Of a stretch of DNA of 64,000 nt, positions 12,601 through 27,600 are shown piece by piece. Every line of letters begins with the position of its first letter. Positions within the stretch are counted from its first letter, which is position 1. The translations under genes and the position numbers were made by a program. The notes under the pieces are model-generated. The model was given only the letters and a program-made list of their open reading frames with translations. It had not been told where the DNA came from and ran no database searches. The stretch lies in contig JAAGOF010000064.1 of the NCBI GenBank assembly GCA_010645155.1, forward strand, positions 2,552,612-2,616,611, in the 5' to 3' direction. This DNA is from Tigriopus japonicus (lineage: Eukaryota; Arthropoda; Copepoda; Harpacticoida; Harpacticidae).

Positions 12601-15600
12601 TTATTACCACTTTTTGCTGCCAAAACGTCTAAATAACGAGGAAGATTTAAAAGCTCACATGGTCAAAGGCCAACAAAGTGAAAAAAATGTTCCATCGTAA
12701 GCAACCCTTTTCTCCTGACCAAAAACTTATTCAAAATGACTTTCAAATTAGTCTAATATCACAAATGAACGAACATTTGGCTCATCCTCATGATGGTAAT
12801 TCTGTACGAACAAAATGCTACTCCGACTGTTTTTTTGCTACTATAAATTGGGCGGGGCCCAATCTTAGATCAGCCTGAGAGTAAATTTATTCGGGTTTCA
12901 TTCGAAGTCTGGACGTCATTATGACAGTCGAGATCATTATTATGGTAAATGGATTATGATAATTTCATCAGATGTGAATACTCAAAGACCCAGAAAAGGC
13001 CCTCGAATCTCCCATTGACAGCTGAAAAGTTGGCCTCTTTGCACTCCTTGCATGTCGAGATTATCCCTTCAAAAGATCGAGAAGGCCACCTCCTTCTTTT
13101 CCTTCTCCTATTTCAACAGATTCTTGTGAAGGTCAAAACGAGAAGTCAATCCCGAAGGACGGAAGAGGAACTTCGAAATCTGTACCTTGACTTGCTTAAC
13201 TTTTCGTGTGAAGGTTAGAAGTGTGGTTGGCATTAGTCTTGCGGACGGACTTTCTTTCAGCAAGCGTTAGAGGGATGAAGACATCTTCTTGGCAGGGTTT
13301 TCTGTCACTTCATAAAAGTTGATGCGAAAAAGTTGGACAAAAAGTGGACAAGGTAGAACGATTCACTTAGCTCTCCTCAATTGCATGCACCTCTGTCCAA
13401 GAACTTTTCGCCACCAAAAGAGCTCGAAATATGACCATGGCCAAGAAATACGCGCGAATACATGTCCAAACTCGAGGTCAGTTCTTGGTCTTGGAAACAA
13501 AAAGAAGGCTCGTTTTATTTGGATATTCTTACCTGGGTCACGTTGAATTAAACCTAGTGAAGGCCCAAAAGAAATGGTTCTTGCACTCACTTAAATATAA
13601 ACCACATGTCCACGTTCGATGTGTCTCAAAGTGTTTTTTAGTGGATCTAGATGGTCCATGGTCCACTTATGCAAAGAGCAAAAGTGCATTCACTTCATAT
13701 TTGGGGGGCCAAAACGAGGGCCAAAGCAGTCGTCGAGTTGCAAGGTTTGGGATCCGTTGGGATATCAATTTTCTTTGGGCTGTCAAAAATGATGTTTCGA
13801 TCTAACAACAGAACGGGCTTCATCGTAAATTGTCCTGGAATGCCCAGATGATCCGAGTCTGTCATAGTGGTCTTTGGTATTTAGTTCATAAGAGACATAA
13901 AAGAATGGACTGGACCCTTTTCCATGTACGTAGTAGGGTACGCATTTCTCCAGGGAATTGACACCTCGTTTGTGTTCCATTTTCAGTCATCGAAGTCTGG
14001 GTCGCTTGAAGGATCTGGCGGCTGAGCATTTGGACCACCTGCACTACTTGAATGATATCCTCTGTCTTCACATCGAGCCCTTGAATGCGGTCCTCACCGA
14101 CCATTTGTTGAAAAGGTTGCTGATACCCCTATATATCTTTTCTTTGGGAAGACGATGCAATAAAGACGGGAAAAAGAAGTCTGAGGTGAGTTTACCGATG
14201 GAACCCGCAGTGGGATTTGAAAATTTTCACCCTGAGATTTATGTTCTTGTTTCATTTTAGAAGGATATGAAACCCCATGTGAGTCGGATCTCGGCTCTGT
14301 TCCTTCTTTGTCAGATCTTCTTGATTGTCACACATAAACCATTGGTTCGGGTCTTGGCCTGGATCATATTTTGTGGCAACACCGATATTTTCACGGAGAA
14401 AGGCGCCGCAAAGGTCTCTTTGTATTCACAAGGAAAGGTAAGGCAACTAACCATCTTCCGACATTGATTGAAAATGGGATTTTATGAATGGAAAAAAGGA
14501 ACGCAAAAAAGTTCTTGTCCTATCAGGGCAATTTGTTTCATCAGCAACAGCGGTTTTTTATTTCTTCACATTGACAAGTTTCATAGCCTTGGATTTTAAC
14601 TTCTAGAACCATACTTGAAGAAATGTCCCAAGAAAATTTTAGTGCAAATTCAAGATTTTGTAGGAATTCAATTTTGAACATTTTCAACCACTGAAATTGG
14701 CACAACTATTTCAATTTCAAATTTTTCTTAACAACATATGAAAAATAAACGTATTGAAGTCGAACAATGAACAGAACGAATTCGACCAATGTCACTGATT
14801 ACGTAAAAGTTGGATGGGCTCTCAAAAAGGAAAGTGAATCTTTTTTCATGCTCTAGAAAGCGATGCTTCCCGAACATGAATGCGTCCTTGAAAAAACACG
14901 TGGTTTGTCAAAGGGCCAAGGTCACGTACGAAGCCAAGATTTAGACTTAAAAAGAAAGACGAGAGAAGGAGGTTTTTGCCATCCTTATCTCTACTTTACG
15001 ATATTGGTCTCTATTCCTTGGAGTCTCGTTTGATTCTTCTCGGAGAGATCCGCCCATTTGACTTCAAGGCTTCATTTGCGAAATTTCTCTGCCAACAGAC
15101 CCCCTTTGCCTGTTTCACCTAAAATCACCTTCTTAAACCTAAATATACAGACAGATCCGTTGAAACCGAGTTTGTGGTGTAAGATTCACTCACTTCTTCC
15201 TAAGCCATGAACGTAGACCTAATCAGATTAAAAGTGATAAATCGAGCTTTCAACGAGGTTATAACAGAGCTTACCCATAACACCATTTTGGCTGCCTTGG
15301 ATACAACTGCCCATGCCAAGTCCATTAAAGTGAAGATGCCCTCTTCAGACACTCTCATGCTCATGAAGGTCTATGACAAAGCGAAGGGATGTTACTAAGC
15401 TCGACTAGGCAAAAGGGTGTTGCCAACTTGTCTAAGGCCAAAAAGCAACTCAAAGGTTCCCTGGGGATGATTGTGTTTAACCCTGAACCAGTCCCCTCAA
15501 CACACTCTCCTGACATCACTCAATGTTGGGCGGGAGTTGACATTTGACAAGGAACAACAATGGATTTGTACTACAAAGAGGCGGCAGGTTCAAGCTTATA

Positions 15601-18600
15601 TTGGAGCTGATACCGACAATTGCTTTGAAAGTGTATTTTTTAGAAAAAGGCAACAAAAACTTGGTTGATTTATGTAATTAAACACAGCATTCCGCATTTC
15701 ATTTTATTTTTATTAGTTCATTCTTATACTTGTTTGTATAATTGATTTTCATCAATAAAAATAGCAAAAATGGGAAAGAAAAGTTATCCTCATGCACACC
15801 ATGTGCAAAAGAAAAGTATCGGCTTAAAAATAAGAGAAAAAACAGACGTGACAATCAGAACATTAAGTCTGGGGGGAAAAAACTGTCGATGAGCTTCCTG
15901 GTGAATCTATTCCATGATAGATATTGTTTTTAATAACAATCAAATTACTGAGAACGATATTTTGAGACAAATAAAGTCTTTAGTCTTTTTTAACCTTCAT
16001 TTCCGTGCCTTTTTCCCTTATCACACCCTCAAGTAAAGCATCCTTGTTTTATTTGTATTGTATTCATCGTGTTTGGTTTCTTTAGATCTTTCGACACGCC
16101 TTTTTACTTGTTTCATATATACGAAACACGATAGTGTCAAATATTTGAGAAGGATTCAAAGTAGACTGGATCTTATGATAAAATCATAACATTTTAAGCC
16201 AAGTTTGAAGTAGAGATTAAATCCCATGCAGCTATTTTAAAATGAACTTTTTTCAACTCCTAGCCATTTTTGTCCACTCTTTATTTTTTAGTTTAGTTTT
16301 CAAGTTCTATTCGTCTCCCGCTATTTGTTTCCGTTCTTGGACTTGTCTTTTTCGCCAAATTTCCACCTTCAACGTTTTTAAGTCTTCGATTGTGTAATTT
16401 TCTGTTACATTTCGCCTTTTTAAATTTAGTTGCTAGTTTAATTCAGGTGCATCGTTTTAAAATACTTTCTTTACTGGCAAAATATTTCTTACAAAGTCTT
16501 GGAAAAATGGATTGCGATTTAGTAGGAGCATGTTGTATTCGGTATTCTAAGGAGACCCATCAAAATACATCGATCCACTTAATAAGCCGTCGCGTGAGAA
16601 AGTGAAGGAAACAAAATTGAATGCCTTTTGTCTGGAAAGCTCAGCTTACGTTTAATAGTGGAAAGTGAGGAAGGGGGGGGGGTCAATTTGTCAATTGCTA
16701 GCCTTGTGACATCTGTGAGAGCCTTCGAAACGACCTTGGGGATTGTTGCTCCCCGAATGCAATCGTTCACAAAGTGAAGATGAGCAAAGTCGCATGAGCA
16801 GAGGAGTAGATGGATGCACTTGCAGGCCAATGTTACATACTAGAATCCAATGATGCTAATGATGATTTCTTGCCCCTCTTTCTACAGAGTGCCTTGATGA
16901 AGCCCAGGTTCGCTGCCCCTCCCGTTACCCTCGAAAAATCGCTCAAGGAGGAGATGGAACGAACCTACGACGAAAGCGACGATGACGAATCCGGCACGAG
17001 CGGCTCTTTGTACGCGGCTAGTGTCGGTCTGCCCGATCTGCCCGTGCCCACAGGGGCTTGGCAGGAGAATCCTCACAATCTCTCCATCACGGATGAAGAG
17101 AAGGAGAAACGCCTCCAAGAAAGTGCCCAAATTGGAGACACTGCGGAAGCTACGGAAAGCTCCGATACTCGGACTCAGACAGAAGCCGAAGTTGGACAAG
17201 ATTTCTCATTGGAGAATCGCCCGTTTCTGGAGGGCATTTTTCAGGTCATGTCGTGCGAGGAAAACGATTATATGGCTCTTTTCGGATTGTGTCTCCTGTA
17301 TGCCATTCAACAAAATGCGGGTGAGTGGCCAGAGGAGATTTGGAAAGTTTACACTTCTTTGACTGGGATAATCGGAAAAGTTTGCTTGGCGACCGCGGTT
17401 TTATCCGGTCTCTAGAGATAAAGAAAGAAATCTTGAGGGAATTAATCTCTTTCCATTTTGCTTCTTCCATTGCACATCCAGACGGTAGGGACCAAGGATG
17501 ATGATATCTTGTTGTGGGTGTGGATTAGAACGATTCTTCTTGCATGCCTCAGATTCCTCTTGGAATTCGAACTTTGTTTTATGGTGGCGGTTCTTGAGCC
17601 TATTTGATTTTTTGCGTAAACTAATACATGTGACCTTTTTTGGAACCCTCAAAAGTTAACGTAGAACCAGCATGATTTATTTCTTATGTTTTTCAACATG
17701 GTTCCGTTGGTGCATGGTACAATTTGAGGGACTTGGGACTTGGTTTTTTAGTGTATGAATGTTGTGAGGGTAACTTTATATAAGCATGATATATTACCCG
17801 TCCGGCTCTTAGAACCGTGTTTCTATACAGTTTGTAATCTTGGTGCATCTCCATTCAAATAAGATTGCTATCATGATGGATTTTGATTCTATGCAGAAGA
17901 GTGTTACAATACAAGTGAGTTCTCGGGGGGCTATTTATCTCTCCAGGTATTTTTTTGAGAGCATACGAAATGTAGTTTGAATATTACGATACCCTCATGG
18001 AGTATTGTATTTTTTCAGTACATAAACCCCGTTTTCTTTGTTCAAAATGCAAAAAAAAAACGTCGTTGAATTAGTCTAATTCTCCCTAAAAATCAAGATC
18101 GGGTGTATTTTTCAAAAACTTTGGAAACCAATCAAGCTGTTTTCAAGAGGAAACCGGCGTCCCAAATTGGAAGCATGGCCAGTCAAGGTGTTTTGTGTTT
18201 TGGGCGAGGAAACAAGCCATTTGAGATTAATCCGTTGGATGTTCTCTCTCTAATGTTGAGGCTGTTTCTTGTCGTTTCTTGGCCTTTCCTGTTCTTGTGG
18301 TGTTTAATGTCTCCTTTTGAAAAAGAGCCTTCGTGGTCTCATCCAGAGATCTCTAATGGAACCTTTTGAAAATCCTTTGGAATGAGAGAGATAGAAAGCA
18401 GGGCAAATCTTGACTCGTCTTAGCGATCTCTGTTGGATTTCTCCCGCCTTGGAAGTTGAAGCGAAACAAACGATTAAGTTCTTTTATGTCTGTCCATGTT
18501 TGTTGATGGGAGTGCGTGGTCGGAATGATGTGTTTGTCACGGAAATGAAGTCATTAATTCTACAGCCATGATTTATATCCTCGCTGGAGAGGCATTTTCC

Positions 18601-21600
18601 ACGAGATAGGAACAAAAACCTGACTAGTCAGCTTGAAATGACTAACTCAAAGCGAGAACACTCCATTTGTCATCGGTGGGCAAAAGTATATTCTCAAACC
18701 CGTACACACAAGGGCACCAATGGATGGATTCATCCTCAAGTCAAGTAACAGTTGGAACATGTACTACTCACTCGTACACTGGACATCTAGAAGGTGGACG
18801 CAGACCCTAAAAACGAAAACTGACACTTTCATTCTCAATAGCTCCAACAAGATGTTTTCTTTATGTAGGTTAAGGTCAATCTTTTGAACAAACCATACTT
18901 CAAATTTTATCTCAATCAAACGCCTTAGTCGAAATTTAGATCCGCTCAAAAGCCAGTACTCAACCCTTCACAGAAAAAATGAGCTAGCCCTATTCTGGAA
19001 AAAAGAATCAACAAGAAAGTGAGCTGATTTATTTTCGCCCGCTTACATGTTACATGGCTTATGAATGATGACTTGGTTTCCTTTGCCACGGAATGTCTGT
19101 TTATGTCAACAATGATTCATAAGTATTATCATTAGCCTTCAGGTCCAGATTTTAGTCGTTCTTTCTCGTACATACAGTAGTACCTTCACTTGGCCGAGTC
19201 ATGGAGGGAAATAGTTTTGGGATGGGATCATAAATTTGCCGACTTCTCCTTTTGGCTTTTCTGATGGAGATCCGGCCCGATCATCATCATCAACGAGGTG
19301 CTTCTCCAACTCTCTTTCCTGCTTTGATGCCTTTCTTTGCAATATCCGAGATATTCAGTCTCAAAGATGGATCAGCGCATTTGATTTTATGCCTAATCTT
19401 GCTTGCCTTTGCTTTGGTTCTTGCGTTGAAAAGAGCTCCTTTAGGAGAGGATCAACCTCTGTTTTGGATCCGTATGAAATCGACCACTTCTCAAATGTAT
19501 CAGGAGGCAATGAGAGGAGACCTTCCTTGAAACAGCAACAGAAATGTTTTTGACAATTGTCAATAACAGGAATATGTTGGCTCGGCTGGTTTTGAAGTGC
19601 GCAAAATGTTTCCTGCGCACATTTGCCTCTTCCATTTCTCGTATTGTTGTTTGGCATTCATTTCAAATTTGGCGACGACTTGACCTCGTTAAGTGAAAAA
19701 GCATCAGTATCAACTTTTATAATTTCAAAACTTGACTTGAGACTTGGGCGTGTATTTTGACGGGTTGCTTATCGAGCGCTTATGTCTAGTTAGAATTGTA
19801 TATATCTTTTATGCATTCAGAGAACCCAAATATGTTACCGGAATGCCAAATATTGAGTGTTGGAATTGTTCCATTGACTTTTAAGCCTTCATCCCTTGCT
19901 CACAACCTTTTTCTTCTTTTCTAATCGCGATGACCAAAAACATTAGATTTATTTACTAATGAACGAGCCTTTGCATGTTGGAAAGTGGATTTGAGTACGA
20001 CTTCGACTTTTTTAATATTTTGTAGTGGAGTTAGAAGCTTATGCATTACTTCAAATAGTTCATTCCTTGCCTATTTTTGTTACATTGTTGTCCAAAATTT
20101 TGCGAGAACGGTGTCCAAGAGCTATTCAATGCAACTGAAGTTAGTGCCAAAGAATTTGGGATGCCTTTCCAAAGTTGTTTGACCCACATACATTTCTGTA
20201 AAGTCTTTGAGGATCTTTAAATCAAAAAAAAATTGTCAAGTCCCTTGACAAATTAACAACAGTTGTTGTTAAAATGAAACTCAAGGATTGCTGAATAATT
20301 TTAAGCGCCGAATATCACGAATCAAATGATTGACCGTCAGTTTTTTGTCAATCAAAAGTTTGAGAAGCCCACAGACACGCCCTAGAAGAGGTAATTTGAT
20401 TTGTTTATGTCTGTCACGAGGATGGTGCCAAAACTTCTTGTTCCAACGAACCGAAAAAAATCGAAGAAAGGAGAAACCAAACTGAAAGTCCGTTCAATCA
20501 AACACTTTGAAACGAAGGGACACCATAATTTTGTGTTTTATTTTATTTTTTGTTCCTCCAACCTTTGACGTGTTTCCCTCCCGGGACACACAACCACCCC
20601 AAGAATGATTGGAGACTGTTTTTTCAGGTATTGGTAGCGAATTATTGGAAGGCGTCTTTATTCCCAGTCCCAAGGGAGAATCAAAGGGATTTTACAATGT
20701 GAAACTGATGGAAAAACTGCTCCACATCTTGCTGGCCTCTTGCCAATATGGTAAGTTGAGTGTGGTTCCTTCTGGCTACTGAGCGCCTGACTAAGATCCT
20801 GTTCCTTCTTTCGTTTCCCAAGGGAGCAAGATCCGTTTGATTACGCTGGAAATCGCCACCATGCTGATCAAATCTTTAGTGATCAATCCCGAGGGCAGAA
20901 GTTTCTTGAGCGATACCCATTTTGCACAAATTGAAGGGATTCGTGAAGAGAGCACGCTTTTGCTGAGAAATTTTTATAAGGTGAGTGGAAAATGCAACCC
21001 ATGCCTTTGCTAATACACCCAAGATTATGCATACTTTCCGGGATAAAATTCCATAATCCAACCTTGAACCTTTCCAGAGTGAAGAAATCTTTCTTGACAT
21101 GTTCGAAGATGAATATCGCGCCGTGACCAAACCACCCACTCGAATCGACTACGTCATGTCAGATGCCTGTTTGCTTCTCCCGCCCACAGGCACGCCCCTC
21201 TCTGGGATTGATTTCACCAAACGTTTGCCGTGTGGAGAGGTGGAGCGAGCTCGAAGATCCATCCGGACGTTTTTCTTCCTGAGAAGACTCTCTTTACAAG
21301 TGCAAGGATTGGCCGAGGACAAATTGCCACTCTCGAATACGGACAGCTTGATCCAAGTTCAAGACGTCCTTGATCTCAGTAAGAGCCATTAGATAAACAA
21401 TACTGTATTGTTCTTTTGACACTCCAAAAATATGACTAGAGAAGCGTCATTTTCATGGGCATTTTCCGTGTAGTGGAGACGAGAGGATTTTTTAAAGATA
21501 AAAAGGGGAAAGGAGTCTGTCCGTAGTCCATACTGTGTGTGTACTATGTACGTTCAAATTACGTTACTTTGATCAAAATTATAATGTACGTTCACAGCAT

Positions 21601-24600
21601 TACAAGGGGGGGGAGGGGTCAAATCAAATAACATGGGCTAAGTGGGGCTAACTTCAAAGGCCCAAATTTGATTTCGCGGAAGAATCAGGATTTATTTGCA
21701 CATGCAAATATGAGTGCCCGGCTTTGACAATTTTCAGCCAAATATCCCCCTCACTGCTTTTTGAAAGCCACGAAAAAGTAAGTACAAAGTACTTGACCCC
21801 CAGGTTAAGTGGTCCTTTGGCATGTTGATAGGCCCATGACTCTAGGGTCCACTTTATGGACACGTGATAAAGTGAGATCGATTAGGTTCCTGGTTTAAGA
21901 AACCGGATAACGCCGGATATTCACTCATAAATCACGACTGAGCAATATGCACAACGTATCCTTAAGTCATGACTAGAGCTGCAAAAATAGTGCAAATAAA
22001 AACGTCAAAAAAACGCATCAAAAATGCATCAAAATGCAAAAAATGTAGAATGAAAATGCAAAAAGAGCGCACGGTCGAGGAACATTTGGTCTAAATAAAA
22101 TATCTTTGATGAATAAATCTAAATTTAGTCTTAAAATGTGCATAGCTCTTGGTTCTTCATTAAAATATTATCAAAATAAAAAATGGTTGTAAATCAAATT
22201 GTTGTTAGTGTCGCCAAACTTCGCGTATTGAGTCTAAAGGATCTTGGAACAGATTTGTACTGACGCTGTCATTCTTTAACTGAAAAGCTAGTGACAATAC
22301 TTAAGATACAAATGTCAAAGAAATCTTAAACATTTAAAGCTAGAAGTTTTCCAACATGGTGCTCAAAAAATCCTTCTCTTCCTTACTGGCAATATACCTT
22401 TCATCCAATCAAGGAATTGCACTTGAAGAGTGATAGATGTGGTTGATCAGGAAAACCTCAACTGTAAAACAATTTCAGCTAAGCATCCCAAGGAAAATAA
22501 GAAAAGAAAGTTGTTAAATTTGGTGGGAAATGTCAAAGGCAAAAAGATTCAGAGTTCTTAAAAAATTTGGGAAAAACTCCAAATTTGGACAAGGCCAATA
22601 GTGCAAATAAAAGAGAGTAAATGCTAGAAAAATTCAAAAAACTGAATTTCAATAAAACGTCAAAAAATGCTTATCAACCAAAATAATAAAAGAAATGAAA
22701 AGAAAATATCGGAAAATGAAATAAAATGCATTTGCAAGAAATGTGCAGCCCTGTCTTGACTCTAATCCAAGTACGCAGCAAGTCATTGATTTCGAAACTG
22801 TCGTGACAACGTGACCAAACACGTGTTGATCAATGGCCTCAAATAATGTCTTCCTGGATACAATATTCCTCAAAGTTATAGTAAAGCTAAAACCGAATAT
22901 GTTTTTTTTCTTCTGATTTTTAGACAATTCCGACTTGGTTGCTGTGACCGTGACGAATCGCGATAATACGAAGCAAAGACGGTACCTCGTTGTGGATGTT
23001 CATCAGATCATCTTGGTTGAGCCTGACTCTTCTCGTTTGGGCTGGGGTGTGGCCACATTTGCTGGGTTCTTGCAAGATTTAGATGTCCTTACCGATAAAG
23101 ATGACTCGCGATGCCTTCATGTGACGGTTCATCGTCCAGGAGGATCAGGGATCTCGGCAGGATCTCGTTTGCCTTTGCTCTCCGCATCATTTACGTTTGA
23201 CGATCACATCCGGTGCATGGCCGCCAGACAAAGGTACACAAGATTTCCTGAGAACTTGCGTGAAAATCGTGAGGAAACTATTGTAGCTTCAAATGCAAAG
23301 CAAACGGGCTTTTGGACAGAATACACTACTTATGCGTGATTGATCGACTGATGATCAATGTCAAGGGGTTTCTCTGCCTGCCCTTTATAAAAACACGTGC
23401 TGTAAAGAAAAAATGAGTGACTTCAGGTGTTATTGATCGTATTTTAGTAGGTCTCGGATCATCCACTAATATCACGTTCACTTCAATTGGGTCAACACTA
23501 GACAACGAGCAGTCTTTCCCGGACATTCGAGCCATTCATGGAAAGTTATGAGGTCTGGGCTTTTTTTTACCAAGGCCATTTCCACATTAACGAATGAGTT
23601 GGAAAGGGGCAGAGAAGAGGAAGAAGAGAAAGAAAAAAAACGGATGGACGGACCTGTTGCGGGGAAGGAAGCAAGTAGCAGACGGAGGAAAAAGAAAGAA
23701 AAAAAGACTCTCCAGCCTCTTGTAAAAGCTTCTGGAATCCCTTTTTAAGGCGTGGGTCACTTGTCCGTGGAATGTAGGAGTCAATGGCTAGAATATCTCA
23801 TATCCTGTGCGTACTTTCTGAGCACACTAGTTCAGAACCATTCGAATCAAGGGCCTTTATCTGTGGCTATCTCCCCTTTTTTGCTGTTGGTAGAGCTAAG
23901 AGCTAGAGGAAGGTCATTTAAAGCCCAAGCAGCTAATGCCCACCATAAATTAGACCTTTAAAATGGACCCCAAGGGCAATTAGAAATCAAAAGCTCGTTC
24001 ATGGAAATCCACTCCAAATGCTAGTCTTCTCTCATTGGATTTATTTTCTTTTCGTTCTCCCCACAGGCTCACCAAAGGCCGCACCAAGGCTCGGCAAAGA
24101 AAGATGCATCAGATTGCCCAATTGTTGGAATTGCCCGGCAATGTCGGCCCAAGCTGCCCGTCTCCGCCTTCACTCAATCTCCATTCGTTGAGAAAAGAGG
24201 CGGCAGCACAGCGTAAGTGGTTCATTCTTACTACCCAGTCCCATTTGCCGACCTTTACGTGGAACAACTTTATCGCATAATTGGATCTTCAAAAGGATTT
24301 TTGTTAAAATTAATGTAGTTCCCCTGAACCAAGTTCTGGCACCCTTATGCACGACATTTTTGCCTGAGCACGACGCATATTTTTGGGCATTACGGACACG
24401 ATGTGGATTTGAGGTTGGAGTTTGAGCCAGAAATTCTGCGGGTATGAGTGTTCCACTTGAAGATTTGATGAAATAATGGCAGTATGTTGTTTAAGACCGA
24501 AATTGCCGAACATCAAAGAACTTGTCCATCAAAACTTGAACATAATGACAAACTGTATTGAATAAGATATGAACAAGGTTAGTTACAAGGAACTCATCAA

Positions 24601-27600
24601 GTTGCAGTAGCTCGGTAAAGGTTGCCTAAATCTGAGGGTAGTTCGATGCAAAAGTTGAAATCTTTTTTATTGCTCAGATGAAGCGGTTTTCCTTGTTTTT
24701 GAGCCCGCTTGAATTTTCTTCAACCTCAAAAAAGGCATTTCGTTCCAACTTTCCTCGTGTATTTTCGGAGCAGGTGTTTGTTGATCCCGATCCCGTGTTT
24801 TCTTGTAACGTAGTATTAGCTGTAGACCCCGATTGAGCAATCGGGATTCTTAGATGGCAAATCGCTTTACTGCCTCGTAAAAACAATAAGTCTCTTGAAA
24901 GCTATTTGTAGCACTTTCATTAAATATATTGTTTTGTGCAATTTGGTTTCACTTAGCAGTGACAACCGGATACAAGCCTCAGTTAATGTTTAGAGAGAGA
25001 AGCCCTTGAGATGATTCTCTTGGAATGGGTCGATTTCTCGAGAGTGACAAATAGGTTCTTGGGAATGGAACGAGGCAGAAAATTAGAAATTGAAGAGGCG
25101 TGTCCATTCTTGGACAAGAAGAGTGCTTGTGGGGCCATTTCTCTGGAGATTGACAGTCCAGGGATTTGCCTCAGCCCAAATGGATCTTCTTGTAAGTCGC
25201 AACTCGACAAAGGACAACGCGTCGTTTCTTAAGGAAAAAGTCCACTTTAAAACCAACTTTTTATCCATGTGTGCTCTTGTTAATGGTTGTTTAATTCACT
25301 AAGGTGAAGTTTCATACAAAACCTTTTTTGTAATTTCCTCCATGGCGTCTTGGCACAAGGTATAATGTTTTAAAATGATTGTTGATGATTGCAATGAATG
25401 CATTTTCATATTCTGTCTTTTCTGTAACGGTATTACACGCAGGGTTTATGATTGAGTCCCATTTGAATCGCACCACTTTTCCTGAGAGAAGTTAACCTTT
25501 TTTTCTAGATGGTTTCAAATGTAATGCCATTTCGTTTGTAAATTTTGGACAATGTAATTGTTCCTTCGTATTGGGGAACTTCAGTTTTTTTCTTTTTCTA
25601 CTTCATCTACTTTTTAAGGAAAAGAAATGCATCTTCATTTTCTTTCTTATTTAGCTTCCAAAAAAGTGTTGTCATTGTTTGTGATCAAGAATTGAAAGCT
25701 TTTGGAAAAATGATGATTTGAACGCGTGGAGTAGGCATAATTGCGCACGTTATTGAATTTGTTGCGCCAAAACGTAGCTGATTAGCTTTCCTTTGATAAC
25801 AAATTGCATGTGGTAATTTTTTGGGCTTTTTGGGAAAGATCCTTTTCTTGCACATCTGCAACGTAGAAATGTTGTAGCTTAGAATACCGGTATATGGAGA
25901 GAAGGTTAGAGATGATTGATAACGGTGTTAATAGGTCGGTTGTTGGGGTAGTTTGGAAATCCAGTAGAAAAAGAGGTGAAGCATAGTTATACAGGAGAAA
26001 TAAACATGCTCGATCTAGTTTCGCTACATGGGTTGCGTTTTTCAGTCGCAAAAACATAGCTTATTCACTGAACATGTACTCGAGCATAGTTATTTCTACC
26101 CCGTCTTACTTTGCTTCACCTGAGCTTCAATTAAACTTCTAAACTACCTCAACCACCGAATGTATGAATACATTTGATTCCGATTAAAATAAAGATGTGA
26201 TCGATTTTTAAGGCTTTACCGTAGGCAATTTTCTGGGTGAGGTTTAGATTTCTTCGTCATTATAGGCTAGTTAGCAAATGACCAACACATCTTCTTTTCT
26301 TCGATCGAGTATCTTGAGATTCCAATTAATAGAGAACCCACGTCATTTAATGCTTTTGTTTACTTTAGTTTGGTCGAATTAAGGAAAGCTCCGGAGAGGA
26401 GAATTTTCTTTGCAAACATGTTGAACTTTTTTTTACCACCCTAATTGACAACAGGAACCAAATTTAGAACCATTACGTAGATCACAAAAATAGATCCTAT
26501 TTCGGGTATGAGGCAAGAGCCAACCAACCCTTGACGACTTTGGCTGGATGTTGACTCTTCCTCCAAATCCCTCGTGAATACGTCAAATTGAAAGACCTTC
26601 AAGGTTCAAAAAAGCCAAAAAATATCTTTCGGTAAGGCAGCTCCATTGCTCGCAAGGAGATCATAAACCTTGTCTTGTTATTGCAACATATCCATGCTCC
26701 AACCACGTCCTTCAAATGAGTGTTCGCTTTCTCAAAGATGCACAATGCCAAAAGAGGTCTTAGACACGGCTCACAAATCATTGGAACCACTGCAATGTTA
26801 CATTAGCCTTTGGTTCAGAAACTCATCCATTAATCCAGGTTTCTCTGCGAGCCTTTGGCCTTTTACTCGGGTTCTAAAGCGATTGTTCCATAATTTATCT
26901 CCTCATCCCACTCTTTTACGTACAGTACAGTACGCAATACGTTTAAGTGCAATCATGGAGCTCGTGTTTTTATATGATTGCGCAGGTCGAGGTCGATCCA
27001 GTTCTGGAGTGAGTAGTGGTCATTCATCACCTCGAGGCGGTCCTGGTCCTGGAACTGGAACAACCTCCTACCGACCTCTGTTCTCAATGGCGGGTAAGGT
27101 TCCTGGAGCAGTTGCGCTCTTGCGGGAACAATCCCTGAATCACGCCGAGCGACAACAGAACGTGGGTCCTCAGGATTTGAACCGTTCGGCGGCTTCAGGT
27201 AAGAAAGTGGGTGGGGACCATGGGTCATTGAGAGAATGACCAAGGAGGGTTCTTTTTGGGATGAATGTTGGCTTGATGAGAAAAGGATTTGGGCGGGGGT
27301 CAGTAGAAGCTAAAGGAGATTAATGAATCCAGTTGTGATTAACCTTGGTACATGATGGTCTTCTAGAAAGATGTGTGTAATGTAGCCTTGATGTTCCTAA
27401 TTTATTGATGAATGTGGAACGACCTCATTTTTGGCTGATTTTCCTTCTTTTTGGCATGATGATGAAACTAGATTATCCTTCCCAAAATTGCATGATGTTT
27501 TGAATTAATTGGTTGACGAGTTGGACACCATGAAGCCAAACAATCCAACTCGTTGAGGTTACATCTATTGAAAAATGGTCCATATTTTTTCCTAGAATTC

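Noticed and set aside
16810..16887. ATG and open frame upstream of CLEC16A exon 6
   Set aside because: A strong acceptor at 16887 and loss of similarity show this part is intron.
23548..23748. Charged open frame (Glu/Lys/Arg-rich) in a CLEC16A intron
   Set aside because: It is a translation of a polypurine low-complexity tract.
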